Assembly: GCA_022478985.1 (NCBI GenBank)
Contig: JAKSZP010005635.1
Span: forward strand, 26,156 to 90,155
Length of the DNA: 64,000 bases
Reading direction: 5' to 3'
Source: Massospora cicadina
Lineage: Eukaryota; Entomophthoromycota; Entomophthoromycetes; Entomophthorales; Entomophthoraceae
The notes beneath the pieces are model-generated. The model ran no database searches, had not been told where the DNA came from, and saw only the letters and a list, made by a program, of their open reading frames with translations. A program made the position numbers and the translations under genes. Positions 34,920 to 46,313 of the stretch are shown in pieces (within the stretch, counting starts at the first letter, position 1; every line of letters begins with the position of its first letter).

Positions 34920-37849
34920 GCAGTTTAAAAATCAGACATTGGCGTTTTGATAACTGGGAACCTGCTTAAAAGAGCATTATAAAGGTTTAAGTAATGATTC
35001 AGAGGATTTTGTCTTTGCTGTACTGGCTCTAAAAGCACTTGTTAATATTAAATATTCGAAGTTGATAAAAACTCAGAATTATTCCAGACATAGACTATAA
35101 TGACTTGAACCAAACAAATGGGCCAGATGTCACGCTGCATTTTAAAAGCTTATTCAGTGTTGACATTAAATTTTGGGCGCATGGTTATTATGGCTTCAGC
35201 AGTGGTTCTAGACAACAACCATTACATACTATTAATTGGCACCTAGTTTCTACTCAAGTTTAGTGAAAATAAGGATTTCACCACCAGTAAAATGAGCAAA
35301 CTCATTTACAAAATCCCATTGGTGTTCAAGGATAAAGATGCCAAGTCGAGCAAGCAGAGAACATGTTTGGTGATAATCAAACAGTCAATCTACCCAATAC
35401 ACTACACACTTGAGAAGGGCGTTAAACAACTACCTGCCATGGTTAGTGCATAAGAAGGCCTACCATCAAGAACAAATGAGGCCATGGAGATCAAATCTGG
35501 TGAACAATGCTGGATGTTTCTCTCAATTGGTGTGAAGATACCTCTGAGCTCAATGCACAAAGTTTACAGTCATGATGGGACCTAAGAGCAAGAGCAAAAT
35601 TTCTTCCTGGGTTCTTTGATACCAAATACACCGGAGATGTGACTGTCATATTGGGGAACATCATTTCCAAGCTTATCCGTGTTAAGAAGGGACAAGTCGT
35701 CTCCTAATCAATATTGACAAGAAGTGACATCATTGTCCAGTACAAGCTGTTGGAGATTTTAATGAGGTAGGATTTAGGGTGTGACTGACAAAATGAAGTA
35801 GAACTTGTACGAGTTCCTAGATGAGTTCGACGATATCTTAAATGATGGACTAAACAACCATGGATTATGCAAAATGATGATTTATAGGATGGATACTGGA
35901 TCTGCCATCCCAATCAAGTCTGAACTGTACATCTTTTCTAAGACTGAAGACAAAGTTTTCTTCAAAGAATTGAATTGGCTCTCAGAAGATGCCTTAATCA
36001 GACCCTCAAAGAGCCTGTGGGATTTACTGATGCTTATGGTATGTAAAAAGTATGGAAACACCGCGTGGTTATGGATTACTTCCAGTTAAACAAAATTACA
36101 AAAAAATTGCACACGCTTTCTTAAAAGACAATTTCCTGAAGCGTATCAGAAGTTTGAAATACTTATTGGCAATGGATCTATCTAGCTGCAAATTTCAGAA
36201 GGAACTCTCGCCTGAGGATCAAAAGAAGTGCACCATGATCAGCAGTCAGGAAAATTTCTGACATATGAGGATGTTACAGGGGCTGTGCAAAGCCCCTGAA
36301 ACCTTCCAAGGAGCGAAGGACCAAGTCTTTGATGATCACAAGCTATCCAGTGTTTCATCTATTTTGACAATAAAACTGTATTTATTCAAACTTTAAGAGC
36401 TTACCAACACATATGAGAACTGTCTATCTGGTTACAAGAATCTCTTTGAAGATATTATGAAGAAAGTTTACCTTTCTAAAGACATATGGAGCTCCTAGGA
36501 CATGAGATAGGCCAAAAAAGGAGCCAATCCTGAGTTAGGGAAGATCAAAGCCATTATAGTCATTGAACAGCCTTGAAGTATGCGCAACATCCAAGTATTC
36601 CATGGGATGATGGAATACTATTGGCAGTTTATCACCATTTTAATGAATTTGGCTGCGCCACTCACCTACCTTTTAACCAAGGAAACCAAAAGTGAATGGG
36701 TCCTGGAGCAAGAACATGCCTTCAAAGAGATCAAAGCTAGATTAAAAAGGCGCCAAAATTTAGCATACCAATACTTTGAAAAGGCGGTTTACCTGAATAA
36801 TAACGCTGGTGACACTAAGCTTGAATTGATACTCACCTAACTGGATGAAGAAGGGATAGACCACCCTAATGGTACTAAACCAAGGTATTTTTTAGAGCTG
36901 AGAAGAATTACAATGTGATGGAATGAAAGTGCCAGGAATTGAAAAGAGCAGTGAAGCACTTTTGACCATACTAATACAAATACACTTAAAAGTCATGACA
37001 GATCAAACATTATTCCGCTGGGTGCACAACATGAAGGATAATGATGGAAGTCTTTCCAGATGGGCAGTACAACTTCAAGGGTAATATTTTGATACCATAC
37101 ACTGAGCAGGCAGCAAAAAACTCAACGCTGACAGATTGTCACGATCACCAGTTTTCCATCTCCAGGCACATCTGAGCAATCACATCTGAGACCTTATTGT
37201 ATTACAAAAGGAGGAATGGCAAGATGATACCAACTAAGTGAAGACTGCATTGAGAGATGCTACAAAAATATCTGGCATATTTATGGGAACCTTCAGAAGA
37301 AGTTCAAGACAAGTGGTACCATACATCCAACTTAGTAATCAAATGGAACTTATGATGGAAGAACACAAGCATGTTGGCCACATATAATTACAGAAGACGT
37401 TGAAATACCTAAGAGACTAGTTCTATTAGAAATTAATGACAGATGAAGTACATCAAGCCCTGGAACTCTGTATACCCTGTGCGAGCTTCAGACCCCTAGA
37501 GAAGCGCTTTGTGTTCCAGCTGATTCCACCAACACCCCATTCCACAACATATCCATTGATGTGAAAGGACCGTTGCATACCACCTTAAATAACTTCGAGT
37601 TTATTGTCATGACTATAGACTATTTAATCATACGGGTTGAAGCATCAGCAGTCAAGAAATACGCCACAAGATCAACTGCCAGATTCTGTATGACCAAGTG
37701 ATAGTGAGGCACAAATGCCCTCAGATTCTGCTATCAGATTATGGATTGAACTTTATCTCCTATGTTATTAGAAAACTTATGGACTATTTGGAGTGAGACA
37801 ACAATTCACCACACTTGGTGTAACAGTTCTCTTGACAGCCGCTGAGTTC
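34920..37849 (+). pseudogene. E pol remnant: RT, RNase H and first part of integrase
   Basis: No clear protease motif remains at 34920-35460. After the dUTPase-like domain, RT begins near 35885 with MDTGSAIPIKSELYIFSKTE and LIRPSKSLWDL. It continues with LNKITKK, LLAMDLSSCKFQKELSPED and LQGLCKAPETFQG (to about 36320). The RNase H region starts with NIQVFHGMMEYYWQFI (36586) and includes YLNNNAGDTKLELIL. The integrase has ISIDVKGPLHT and FIVMTIDYLI (37550-37630) and LLSDYGLNFIS (37730-37755), so the first two catalytic Asp are present. D interrupts it at 37854 and the end lies at 54335-54640. The frame changes repeatedly. Confidence 0.8.
35468..35706 (+). other. dUTPase-like domain in E pol
   Basis: Between the protease region and RT, TNEAMEIKSGEQCWMFLSIG then VKIPLSSMHKVYS follows the dUTPase start (A.DL....I..GE....P.GI...IP). 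After a frame change, FFDTKYTGDVTVILGN matches motif 3 and the next strand (GVIDxxYxGE...V...N), keeping Asp, Tyr and Gly. IRVKKGQVV matches the KKGDRIAQL block. About 80 codons are readable with one stop and one frameshift. The Asp-Tyr pair suggests the ancestor was a real enzyme acting on dUTP in the particle; this copy is dead. Confidence 0.65.
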
Positions 37850-37854
37850 AAACA

Positions 37855-38280
37855 TGGTCTCAAAGCTGAAAATCAGTGAAAAGTTGAAAAACGAAAAGAT
37901 GAGGCAAATATCCTATATTATTGATTTAGAAAGCGTCACTATCTATAGGCGTGTAGGGACATGGGCCTCAAGGACCTTTGTGGCCCCATATGATCAGGAT
38001 CTTTCATGCCTTCCAGATCAACTGCCTTGTTAGCAACCTCATTGTACTACATTGTCCTCATGACTGCAGTGATGGAGGACACGCCACTCATGATTTGGGA
38101 AGTGGGGATGGGATTCCTAAAGGTGTTTTCATCAATTCTCGTAAACATGATGCTTCCTGATCAAATCTAGTTTTGGCACCTTCAGGGTAAAATTCTATTT
38201 ACACTGGTTCAAGAGTCGATCTTTCAAGGCTTAATTCAGAAGCAAATATTTTGACTCACTCATCATCTTGAATCCTGACA
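37855..38280 (-). repeat. D 3' LTR
   Basis: On the minus strand it starts TGTCAGGATTC and ends AGACCA. It aligns along its length with 53905-54330, including TTGAAAAACGAAAAGATGAGG and ATTTAGAAAGCGTCACTATC (plus-strand reading). The purine run directly above 38280 is the priming tract. Confidence 0.88.
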
Positions 38281-38329
38281 ACGCCCCCCTCAAATTCCTG
38301 TTGGAGGGGGGTATAGGGCTGGAGGAACC

Positions 38330-39889
38330 AGCCCTGCACTAGATTCACCACTGTCCCCTGATTGATGGTGGCATTGGAGTACTACAAGTTCATTCTATGA
38401 ATGACCTTATAAGGCCTGGACCAAAGAACAATGAGCTTATTCTGTCACCCTGGGGCGATGGTGATAAAAGAGAATGAGAGCACCTAATTAGAAAAATTAG
38501 TAAGGAGGGTCAGCCGAAAATAAATCAGGATGTCTCCCTTCATGTAGTGGTAATGTCTTACGTGGCTAGGGCTTGAATCCAGACGATCTCATCGGCTAAG
38601 GCCATCATGGTTAAATCAGTGTTCTCAGGAGAAGAGGTCTCAAGCAATGACTGAAAACTACTTGGGAGCCGGGGAGAACAACCATATGGAGCTTTGAAGA
38701 AGACATATTATTACTTGGTGGTAGCGTATTTTATAAGCAAGCAAAGCGCTGGGCAGATAATGATTTTAGCGAGCAGGCTCAAAGGTGGCCAGCAAACACA
38801 AACTAGAGACAAAAATTCGTAAGTGCATTCCATGACCCTATTGGTTGATGGGTGTAAGGGGAGGAGAAACTCTAGTTAGTAAAAAAGGAAGTAAGTACTT
38901 GGACTACCTGCGGGGTGAATTTTAAATCATTGTTCAAAATTAAATACTGTGGGCATCCATGATGGGTGAAAACAAATTGAATAAGAAAGAGAGCCTTGGC
39001 TTTTGCAGTGGCAGTGGGGACTAAAATCACTTTAACCAATTTGGTCAGATTGTCCATGGCTAGGAGGATATATATATAGCCATGAAGATTGGTGGGAAGA
39101 GGGCCTACTACATCAATGCTAAAGACTTTTAAGGGATCTATCAGGGCAATGACTGAGTGTTGTTATTGAGGACTGGCTCAATACTGGGATTGGCAAGTCA
39201 TACAAGCTTCCAGGTCCTCTTAGATGGTTTCACCATTTAATACCAGTAACATAGTGACTTTAGCCAATCATGAGGTTTCATAACTGTCAGTGTCCAACAT
39301 TTGTATGAACCTCTAGAGTAACGTCAGTTCAGGAAGAAGGGCGAATGTAGGGGAGTCATTTTTTATGGACGCTCTTATATAGAAGCTCTTGCTGATCTGA
39401 GTGTCTCAGGTCATCTTTTGGAGCTCAGCTTGGATCCTGGGAGTTTCTAACTCCCAGCGTTCTGGTCATCTGATTAGACTTTACAGTCGGTCTTCCTCAG
39501 GGGTTAAAGCAGCCAGTAATGGCATTCTATAGAGACCATCTGCATTCTGGTGAATTGCTCCCACACAAAGGATAATCATGCAATCATAGTTCTGCAGTCT
39601 TAAACCCATCTGGCTAAACAGCCATTAAAGTTTTTCATCTGCTGTAGCCACCGGAGTGGGGAATGAGCAGTGATGATGGTGAAGTGGGTGCCATATAGAT
39701 AGGGCTGAAAATGTTAAATCACTATCAAAACAGCCAGGCATTACTGTTTGGTAACGCTATAGTTTCATTCAGCCTTTCTTAAGGTTTTGCTTGAATAGGC
39801 CACTGGATGATCAACCTGATTTTCATCATGCTGAGCTAAGATGGACCAATGACAACATCACTTTCATCCGTGAATAACAAGAAAGGGTT
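38330..39889 (-). pseudogene. D integrase and end of RNase H
   Basis: From 39889 down, the minus strand reads NNPFLLFTDESDVVIG, the first RNase H block, immediately beside the C target site. Then comes HPVAYSSKTL-like sequence. The integrase core is clear at 39057-38872 (MDNLTKLVKVILVPTATAKA, FTHHGCPQYLILNNDLKFT), preceded by FSIDVVGPLPTNLHGY, which gives the first catalytic Asp. The C-terminal part (about 38520-38290) reads WSRPYKVIHRMNL and runs into the LTR. Stops and frameshifts are common. The upstream part of RNase H lies at 45832. Confidence 0.75.
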
Positions 39890-39894
39890 ATTGG

Positions 39895-40733
39895 TGTAAG
39901 GAGAGTGTCTATAACTCTCCTGTTTCCAGCGTGGTGGTGCTTGATGCACAGAGCTAACACATGGAAACTAGCCGTTAGTACTAAAGCTACTATTGCCCAG
40001 GAGAGAGTGCTGGAACAATAATAACTAAACCCAAGAAGTGCAATTAGGAACCATTCAAAATGATGCAGTTTACAAGGAGAGAAGGGGTAAACGGCCCAGG
40101 TTAAAGGTACCTGGGCGAACCAAAGGTGCACATGGGGAAAATCTGAGTGTGTTCAAAATGGATTGGTTATTGTGGTGTGAGACCTCCGCAAAGGGATCTG
40201 TGAACAGGATTGTACAAAATAAAATTTTAATAAAATGGGGAAAAATGGGGAAATTTTTATTCAAGAAGTTGACCAACAGGGATTGTTGGTCAGGGAAAAC
40301 ACATTTAAGTGTCGATGGGAAATACAGGGTTTGCTGTAATGGACCCAAGCACTGACCCACCAATAGGGCAATGCTACCATCTGAATAGTTAAATAAGCCA
40401 AAACTGACTTCAATCTAGTGATTAATTGAAGTTGTATTTGACACGAGCACGTTGTTTTATAAATGGAATGGGTTTTGAAACCCCATTCCTCACCAAAAAA
40501 ATGGAACTGTCCGCATTAATTTGGTAGACCGTCCGTTTTAAGCCTGGGCTGATGTGAAGGGCTGGGAATTTGGCACCCACTAGTATCAGCCTGGGCATAT
40601 TTTGCCCATACCCAACGTTGATCTAAGGTATGTCTCAGGTCAGGGAGGGCCTGTAGCTTCACCTTCTGGGCCTCCTGGCGCCCAGCCTTATCTTTGGGGT
40701 TGGTCCCCACTATGATGTCATGTGCACATGACA
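39895..40733 (-). repeat. C 3' LTR
   Basis: On the minus strand it starts with the palindrome TGTCATGTGCACATGACA (40716-40733) and ends CTTACA. The purine tract GGGAGGAGAGGATAA lies directly upstream (40734-40748). Confidence 0.92.
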
Positions 40734-40755
40734 TTATCCTCTCCTCCCGATGGGC

Positions 40756-43610
40756 TCAACCCCCCCCTCCAGGGGCTTGCGCAAGGGAAAAGTTCTTTTG
40801 GGCAGGGGCCAACTTCATGGCAGCAACGGTCAGTTTGGGTTGAGATCTGGCAGCCTGGGGGAAACGCTTGTGGAAGGCTTCAATCAGATCTTGGGCATGC
40901 ACACAGTTGCATGCTGGGACCCAACTGTTCTCTGCAGCGTCAAATCCCTTCCAGGATACCAGGTACTCCAATCTTTATTTAACACGGCGGGAGGCAACTA
41001 TTTCTTTTACCTCTCACTCTGGCGCCCCATCCATGAGATAGGATTCAGGAGTCTCTGGTGGGGGCCCTCAAACAACGTCAGTTTGCTCTCATAAAACACA
41101 AAGAAGATCTGGAATGAAGCGGGGAGATTTAGCTGATATGAGGCATGGCCCACTTTTCTAACAACGCGGTAGGGGTCAATCCTCTTTGGTATTAGCTTCT
41201 TGCATGGCTGCTTGATAGGGATGTTATGAGCATCAAGCATCACGAGATCCCCTTCCTTGTACGCAGGACCCAATCGGCGCTTCCCATCAACATTCTCCTT
41301 ATACACCTTCATTGCCGCCTCCAAGCTTGTGGAAACCTCCTGGTGGACCTTCTTGATTGTCTTGGCAAAGTCCACCACGCGCTCAACCTTAGACCCACAG
41401 CTGGGCTCCATGTTAAAGGCGGGGTTAAAGCCATGGCTGGCAAAAAACAGGTAAAAACTGATCAAGGAATGAAGCGTGTTGTTGTAACTAAATTGGGCCA
41501 TAGAAAGGTGAGAAGCCCAATTTGAATGATTCTCAGCAGTGTAACACCACAGGAACTGTTCCAAGCATTGGTTCACTCATTCAGTCTGCCCATCTGATTG
41601 GGGGTAATAGGCAGTCAAAAGGCAGCGGCGAATCTGAAGAGTCTTACACAACTCTTCCCAAAAGATGGAGGTGAATTGGGGTCCCCAGTCACTGATAATC
41701 TCTTGGGAAACCCATGGAGTGCAAACACATGGGTGACGAAAAGCCTATCCATCTCCGCTGTGGTTATTGTAGTTCTGTAAGGAATGAAGTGGGTGAACTT
41801 TGTAAAACGATCCACCACCACCATGATGGCATTATAATCATCAGAGACATGTAGTTACACAGTGAAATCAACAGAGATGGAAGTCCAGGGCCCTTCAGCC
41901 TTTTGGACTGGTACCAGCAACCCCGCTAAAGGTTGATGGTTGGGTTTCATCTGGTTGCATACTAGGTACTCCTTAAAGTACCGCCCCACCTGAGCAGGCA
42001 AGCTCTTCCAATTGTAAGTGCGATGTATAAACTCCAAAGTCTTTGCTTTCCCAGGATGACCAATGGTGATCCCATCGTGATGGTCCAGGATTATTTCCAG
42101 GCACAGTGGACCAGCAGGTACCCAGAGGCGCCCCTGAAACCACACCATCTCATCCTTTACATGATAATCCCTGGATAGGTCCTCTTGATTTGAAGCGCTC
42201 TTGGAAAGTACCACAATATATTCAGCAGATAGCGGCTGAGAAAGGACCACCTTTCTGAACATAACATACTCCTTAGAATTTTCCAGAGGTGCAAGCGCTG
42301 GCCCGCTGGCTGGGGAAGAGGGAAGTTGAGACAGAATTTTATTTGGAGGAATCATCACCTGTGTGTTAGGGACTTCTACCTCCTTGGGATTAGGTGCTAA
42401 AGCAGGGTTGCGGCTTAAAGCATCCGCCAAACCATTATCCTTACCCTTGGTGAACTCATACGTGAATGAAAATTGGGAAAGGGTCTCATGGCAACGGGTC
42501 TGCCATGGGGTTAAGACATGAGGGGCACGGTAGTACAGCAAGGCACAGTGATCTGTACGTATGTGGAATGATTGGGTAGAGCCATGCAAGTGGTGACACC
42601 AATATGTCAGCGCCTCTAACACTGCTAGTAACTCCTTGTCATAAACGGCGTAATTCAACTCTGGCAGAGACACTTTTCTAGAAAATATCCCACTGGATGC
42701 TCTATCCCATCTTCGCCTACTTGTAACAAAGCCCCTATGGCGAAGTTGGAGGCATCAGTAGACACAATGAACTCCTGTGAAGGGTCGACATGGCAAAAAA
42801 CAGACGTGGACAACAGGGTGCACTTCTCTGCTTGGAAAGCATCCTCAAAAATGGGGACCACTGAAGCACCTTGGCACCGCTAGCCTTGTATAAGGGAGCC
42901 GCCACTTCATACAGATTGGGAGTGAACTCCTTGAGGAATGTACACGTCCCCAAAAAGCTCCTCAATTCCTTAACCAAGGTGGGAGTAAGCCACTCATGAA
43001 TAGCCTTCTCCTTGTCTGGAGTTATCATGTGTCCCTGGTCAAACACGACGTTGCCCAGAAAAGTGACCTGGGACTTGAAAAATTCACACTTGGTAATCTT
43101 CAGCGTCAGGATGGCTGCCTTCAACCACTCCACCACTTGCCAAAGGTGTACTGCATGGGACTCCTAATCAGGGGAAAAAACCAGGATATCCTTATGTAGG
43201 CAACCACACATACCCCTAACAAGTCCCCCAACACTGCTTTAATGCGGCGTTGAAAGTTAGCAGGGGCATTCTTAAGTCCAATGGACATGACCCGAAACTG
43301 GAAGATCCCTTTTCTGGTATAGAATGCGGTTAACCACTCTTGTCCCTTTTTAATCCGTTATGATTGAAAGCATTGAGGCAATCCAGCTTGGAAAAGAACT
43401 TCGCCTTATCCACATAGCGTGCAATCTGTGAATCCAAAGGGATGGGATGGAGGTCTGGTACAGTAACTTATCGAGGTTCCCATAGTCTACACAGGGGCGA
43501 AAAGTATCATCAGTCTTCTCAACAAAGAGAAGTGGGGAGCAAACAGTGGAGGTACGCCGAAAAATCGCACCTTTGGATAGCTGTTCCTTCACCCACACAT
43601 CCAACACCTC
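40756..43610 (-). pseudogene. C pol: RT, RNase H, integrase, chromodomain
   Basis: RT starts near 43605 (SKGAIFRRTSTVCSPLLFVE, DTFRPCVDYGNLDKLLYQ). A frameshift falls at the YxDD box near 43190, where DILVFS remains. It continues with ITKCEFFKSQVTFLGNVVF and ELRSFLGTCTFLKEFTPNL. The 272-codon frame 42673-41855 holds RNase H (YDKELLAVLEAL, IRTDHCALLYY, NGLADALSRN). It also holds the integrase zinc domain (HHDGITIGHPGKAKT, CNQMK with the second Cys lost). The core follows (SISVDF, VVVDRFTKFTHFIP, SDGQTE then a stop). The frame ending at 40756 carries the chromodomain EYLVSWKGFDAAENSWVPAC. Only a handful of lesions separate it from a full pol. Confidence 0.88.
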
Positions 43611-43848
43611 TTCCCCCAGACAGTCAATGGGTAAATAGGGGAAGAGATATGCACCAAATCCACCGTGAGCTTGAAGTCAAAATCAATCTCAGAGTGCTCA
43701 GGGAGTGCGTTGGCAGATGCTGCATCAAAAGAGGATTCCAAACCCTCCAAGCAAGAAGTTATAGGAATTTCTACTGAGGGCTTCTGCATTGAGGCAAGGC
43801 GACAAGGGATACGGTGGGGCTAATGGGGCAAGTTGCCTGGGGCGTTTT

Positions 43849-44760
43849 TTATGACAAAGGCACAAAAAATGTGCGACCATTCTTCATGGTGAGAGACAAG
43901 GTATTCTCCTTCAGGTTTGTTCTAACGTCAAACTTCCGCCAACACTCCGCATCCAAAATGATAGGGAACAAGAGGTTTTTGATAGCCTGGAAGTGATTGG
44001 ACAAGTGGTACTTGCCAACCTGATAGTCCACTGTCCCAATGATCTTCAGAGTGGGAATACCTTGGGACGCCCCTCCTTTAAGTACATCCCCTGGAAAGTA
44101 ACTCAACTCAAGGTAGTCAGCAAGGTCGTGGTCAATAAAATTGTTAGAGGCACCGGTATCCACTAAAATGGTTGTGATGAACTTCCCCTTAGGGGATGTG
44201 AGGGTAGCGGTCAATAGAAGTATCCAGAATAAGATTTATCCAAAGTAGAAAACGCCACTACCTCCCCTGAAAATTCTTCCTCTGGAGTGAGCAAGCCTTC
44301 AGGGTATGTATTGGAATCATAGAAGGGGAGGGATAGTGTGCCACTCTCACTACTGAGGCCACATATCCCAACACACCTTCTGTAGGTGCATATACATTTT
44401 TATATTTAAAACGCAGTTCTTTTTCACCTCCTGAATGCCCTGGATCATGGTAGGGGTTAAACGTGGGTTCTCAGGGAAAATCTGATATACAGGAATAGGG
44501 CCCTCATCCAGGCCATATGAGCTAATAAATGGTTCAGAGGTAGAGACAAGGTTTTCATTATAAAACGCGTTTTTAGATGCAAATGACCCTATCCCTTGAA
44601 CAGCGACGGAATGCTCAACGTTATCCATGGCCAACATCCCCAGGCCCATCTGCACCAATTCTGATGGCATTGGCTGTATGCGTGGGCAAAAGGAAACTCG
44701 TTTATTTAATTTTAAATTAATAAATTTGGCGTAAAGTTGGTAAATCATGACTTTTGGACA
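43849..44760 (-). pseudogene. C gag remnant and intact-looking protease
   Basis: The protease frame 44214-43849 (121 codons) contains ILVDTGASNNFIDHDLADYL, with the catalytic Asp-Thr-Gly-Ala intact, and ends with ENTLSLTMKNGRTFF. Upstream, 44748-44350 is open for 132 codons (MPSELVQMGLGMLAMDNVEH, YGLDEGPIPVYQIFPENP). It probably represents the C-terminal part of Gag, but no intact CCHC knuckle is visible. The gap between LTR and protease is short, so the main capsid part of Gag seems to be deleted. Protease releases the mature proteins from the polyprotein. Confidence 0.75.
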
Positions 44761-44980
44761 TCAAAGCATCCGTATCCACCAGGTACAAGCATGAAGTGTG
44801 GATACTTTCCAGTTGGAGGCAACCATAATAATGCCGAGTTGCCCAATCTTCAGAAAAAGAGGAAACAGTGGTATGGCTAATGACAGCTGAAGCCCACAGC
44901 CAGCGCCCACTGTTTCCACTTTGGAAAAGTTCCACACAGAAAAAGTTCGTGCACATAGGAATAAGGGGTTGGTCAACTAA

Positions 44981-45826
44981 TGTAAGGAGATTGTCTATAA
45001 CTCTCCTGTTTCCATCGTGGTGGTGCTCAGTGCACAGAGCCAACACATGGAAACTAGCCATTAGTACTAAAAATTACTATCGCCCAGAAGAGGGTGCTGG
45101 AACAATAATAACAAAACCCAAGAAGTGCAATTAGGAATTATCCAAAAATGATGTGGTGCACAAGGAGAGAAGGGGTAAACGGCCCAGGATGGAGGGTACC
45201 TGGGAAAACCAACGGTGCACATGGGGAAAATCTGAGTGTGTTTAAAGTGGATAGGTTAATGTGGCGCAAGACCTCTGCAAAGGGGTCTGTGCACAGGATT
45301 GTACAAAATAACATTTTAATAAAATGGGGAAAAATGGGGAAATTTTTATTCAAGAAGTTGACCAACAGGGATTGTTGATCAGGGAAAACACATTTAAGTG
45401 TCGATGGGGAAATACAGGGTTTGCTGTAATGGACCCAAGCACTGACCCACCAATAGGGCAATGCTACCATCTGAATAGTTAAATAAGCCAAAACTGACTT
45501 CACTCGTGTGATCAATTGAAGTTGGATTTGACCCAAATGCATTGTTTTGTAAATGGAACAGGTTTTGAAACCCCATTCCTCACCAAACCAAATGTAACTG
45601 TCCGCGTTAATTTGGTAGACCGTCCGTTTTAACGCCTGGGCTAATGTAAAGGGCTGGGAATTTGGCACCCCACTAGTACCAACCTGGGCATATTTTGCCC
45701 ATACCCAGCGTTGGTCTAGGGTATGCCTCAGGTCAGGGAGGGCCTGTAGCTTCACCCTCTGGGCCTCCTGGCGCCCAGCCTTATCTTTGGGGTTGGTCCC
45801 CACTATGATGTCATGTGCACATGACA
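44981..45826 (-). repeat. C 5' LTR
   Basis: On the minus strand it starts with the same 18-bp palindrome (45809-45826) and ends CTCCTTACA. The following TTAGTTGACCAACC shows no TGG primer site but resembles the post-LTR sequence of family A (TAATCGACCAGCC). Confidence 0.92.
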
Positions 45827-45831
45827 ATTGG

Positions 45832-46308
45832 AACTCAGATGGACTAAAAGGGGTTTAGTACAAAGAGCTGTCCTCAATGCATTAGAATACTTTTCTTTTT
45901 CCAGACGCCACTCAAAAAGAACTTTCTTCTACAGGAGGTAAAATAGAGGCTTGGACAAGTTAGCAAACTGAGGGATAAAATGAAAATTAATAATTTTCTA
46001 TGCTAAGGAACAATTATATATTCTCAGGCTCTGGGGCGTAACATCTTTTTAATGGCGTCAACTTTGTCTGGCATGGGTTGGATACCCTCTATTGACACCT
46101 TTTGTATAAGGAACGATTTTTCAATTGTTAGAAGGAGCACTTTAAAGGTTCTAGCTTTATTGAAACCTTCCTAAGCTGATTGAAAACTTCAAAAAGGTTC
46201 TCCACATGAGCAAGGAAATTTTGTAAGAAGAAAGTGATGTTATTGAGGTATACAAGAACACATGATGACTTTAAGTCCCTGAGGATACCATCCATAGCGC
46301 GTTGGAAA
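45832..46308 (-). pseudogene. D reverse transcriptase, C-terminal half
   Basis: Minus-strand frame from 46308: TFQRAMDGILRDL, VLVYLNNITFFLQNFLAHVE (YxDD now YLNN) and FNQLRKVSIKLEPLKCSF. This is the RT palm and following helix. The rest down to 45832 is the degraded connection to RNase H. The upstream half is at 47748 beyond the solo LTR, and the downstream RNase H at 39889 beyond C. Confidence 0.82.
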
Positions 46309-46313
46309 GTGGA

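Larger units (their letters stand above)
39895..45826 (-). mobile_element. Chromovirus C, complete with perfect target duplication
   Basis: LTRs at 44981-45826 (846 bp) and 39895-40733 (839 bp) are very similar, and both outer ends are flanked by ATTGG (39890-39894; 45827-45831). Minus-strand order: short gag, protease, RT, RNase H, integrase, chromodomain. Several domains are almost intact, including a 272-codon RNase H-integrase frame, so C is among the youngest LTR elements here. It landed in the RNase H of D, whose sequence rejoins if C is removed. Gag looks shortened (about 750 bases between LTR and protease). Confidence 0.93.

Noticed and set aside
40038..41525. Plus-strand frames over C (for example 40038-40355 and 41226-41525)
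   Set aside because: They are opposite-strand shadows of the C LTR and of the integrase-chromodomain part.
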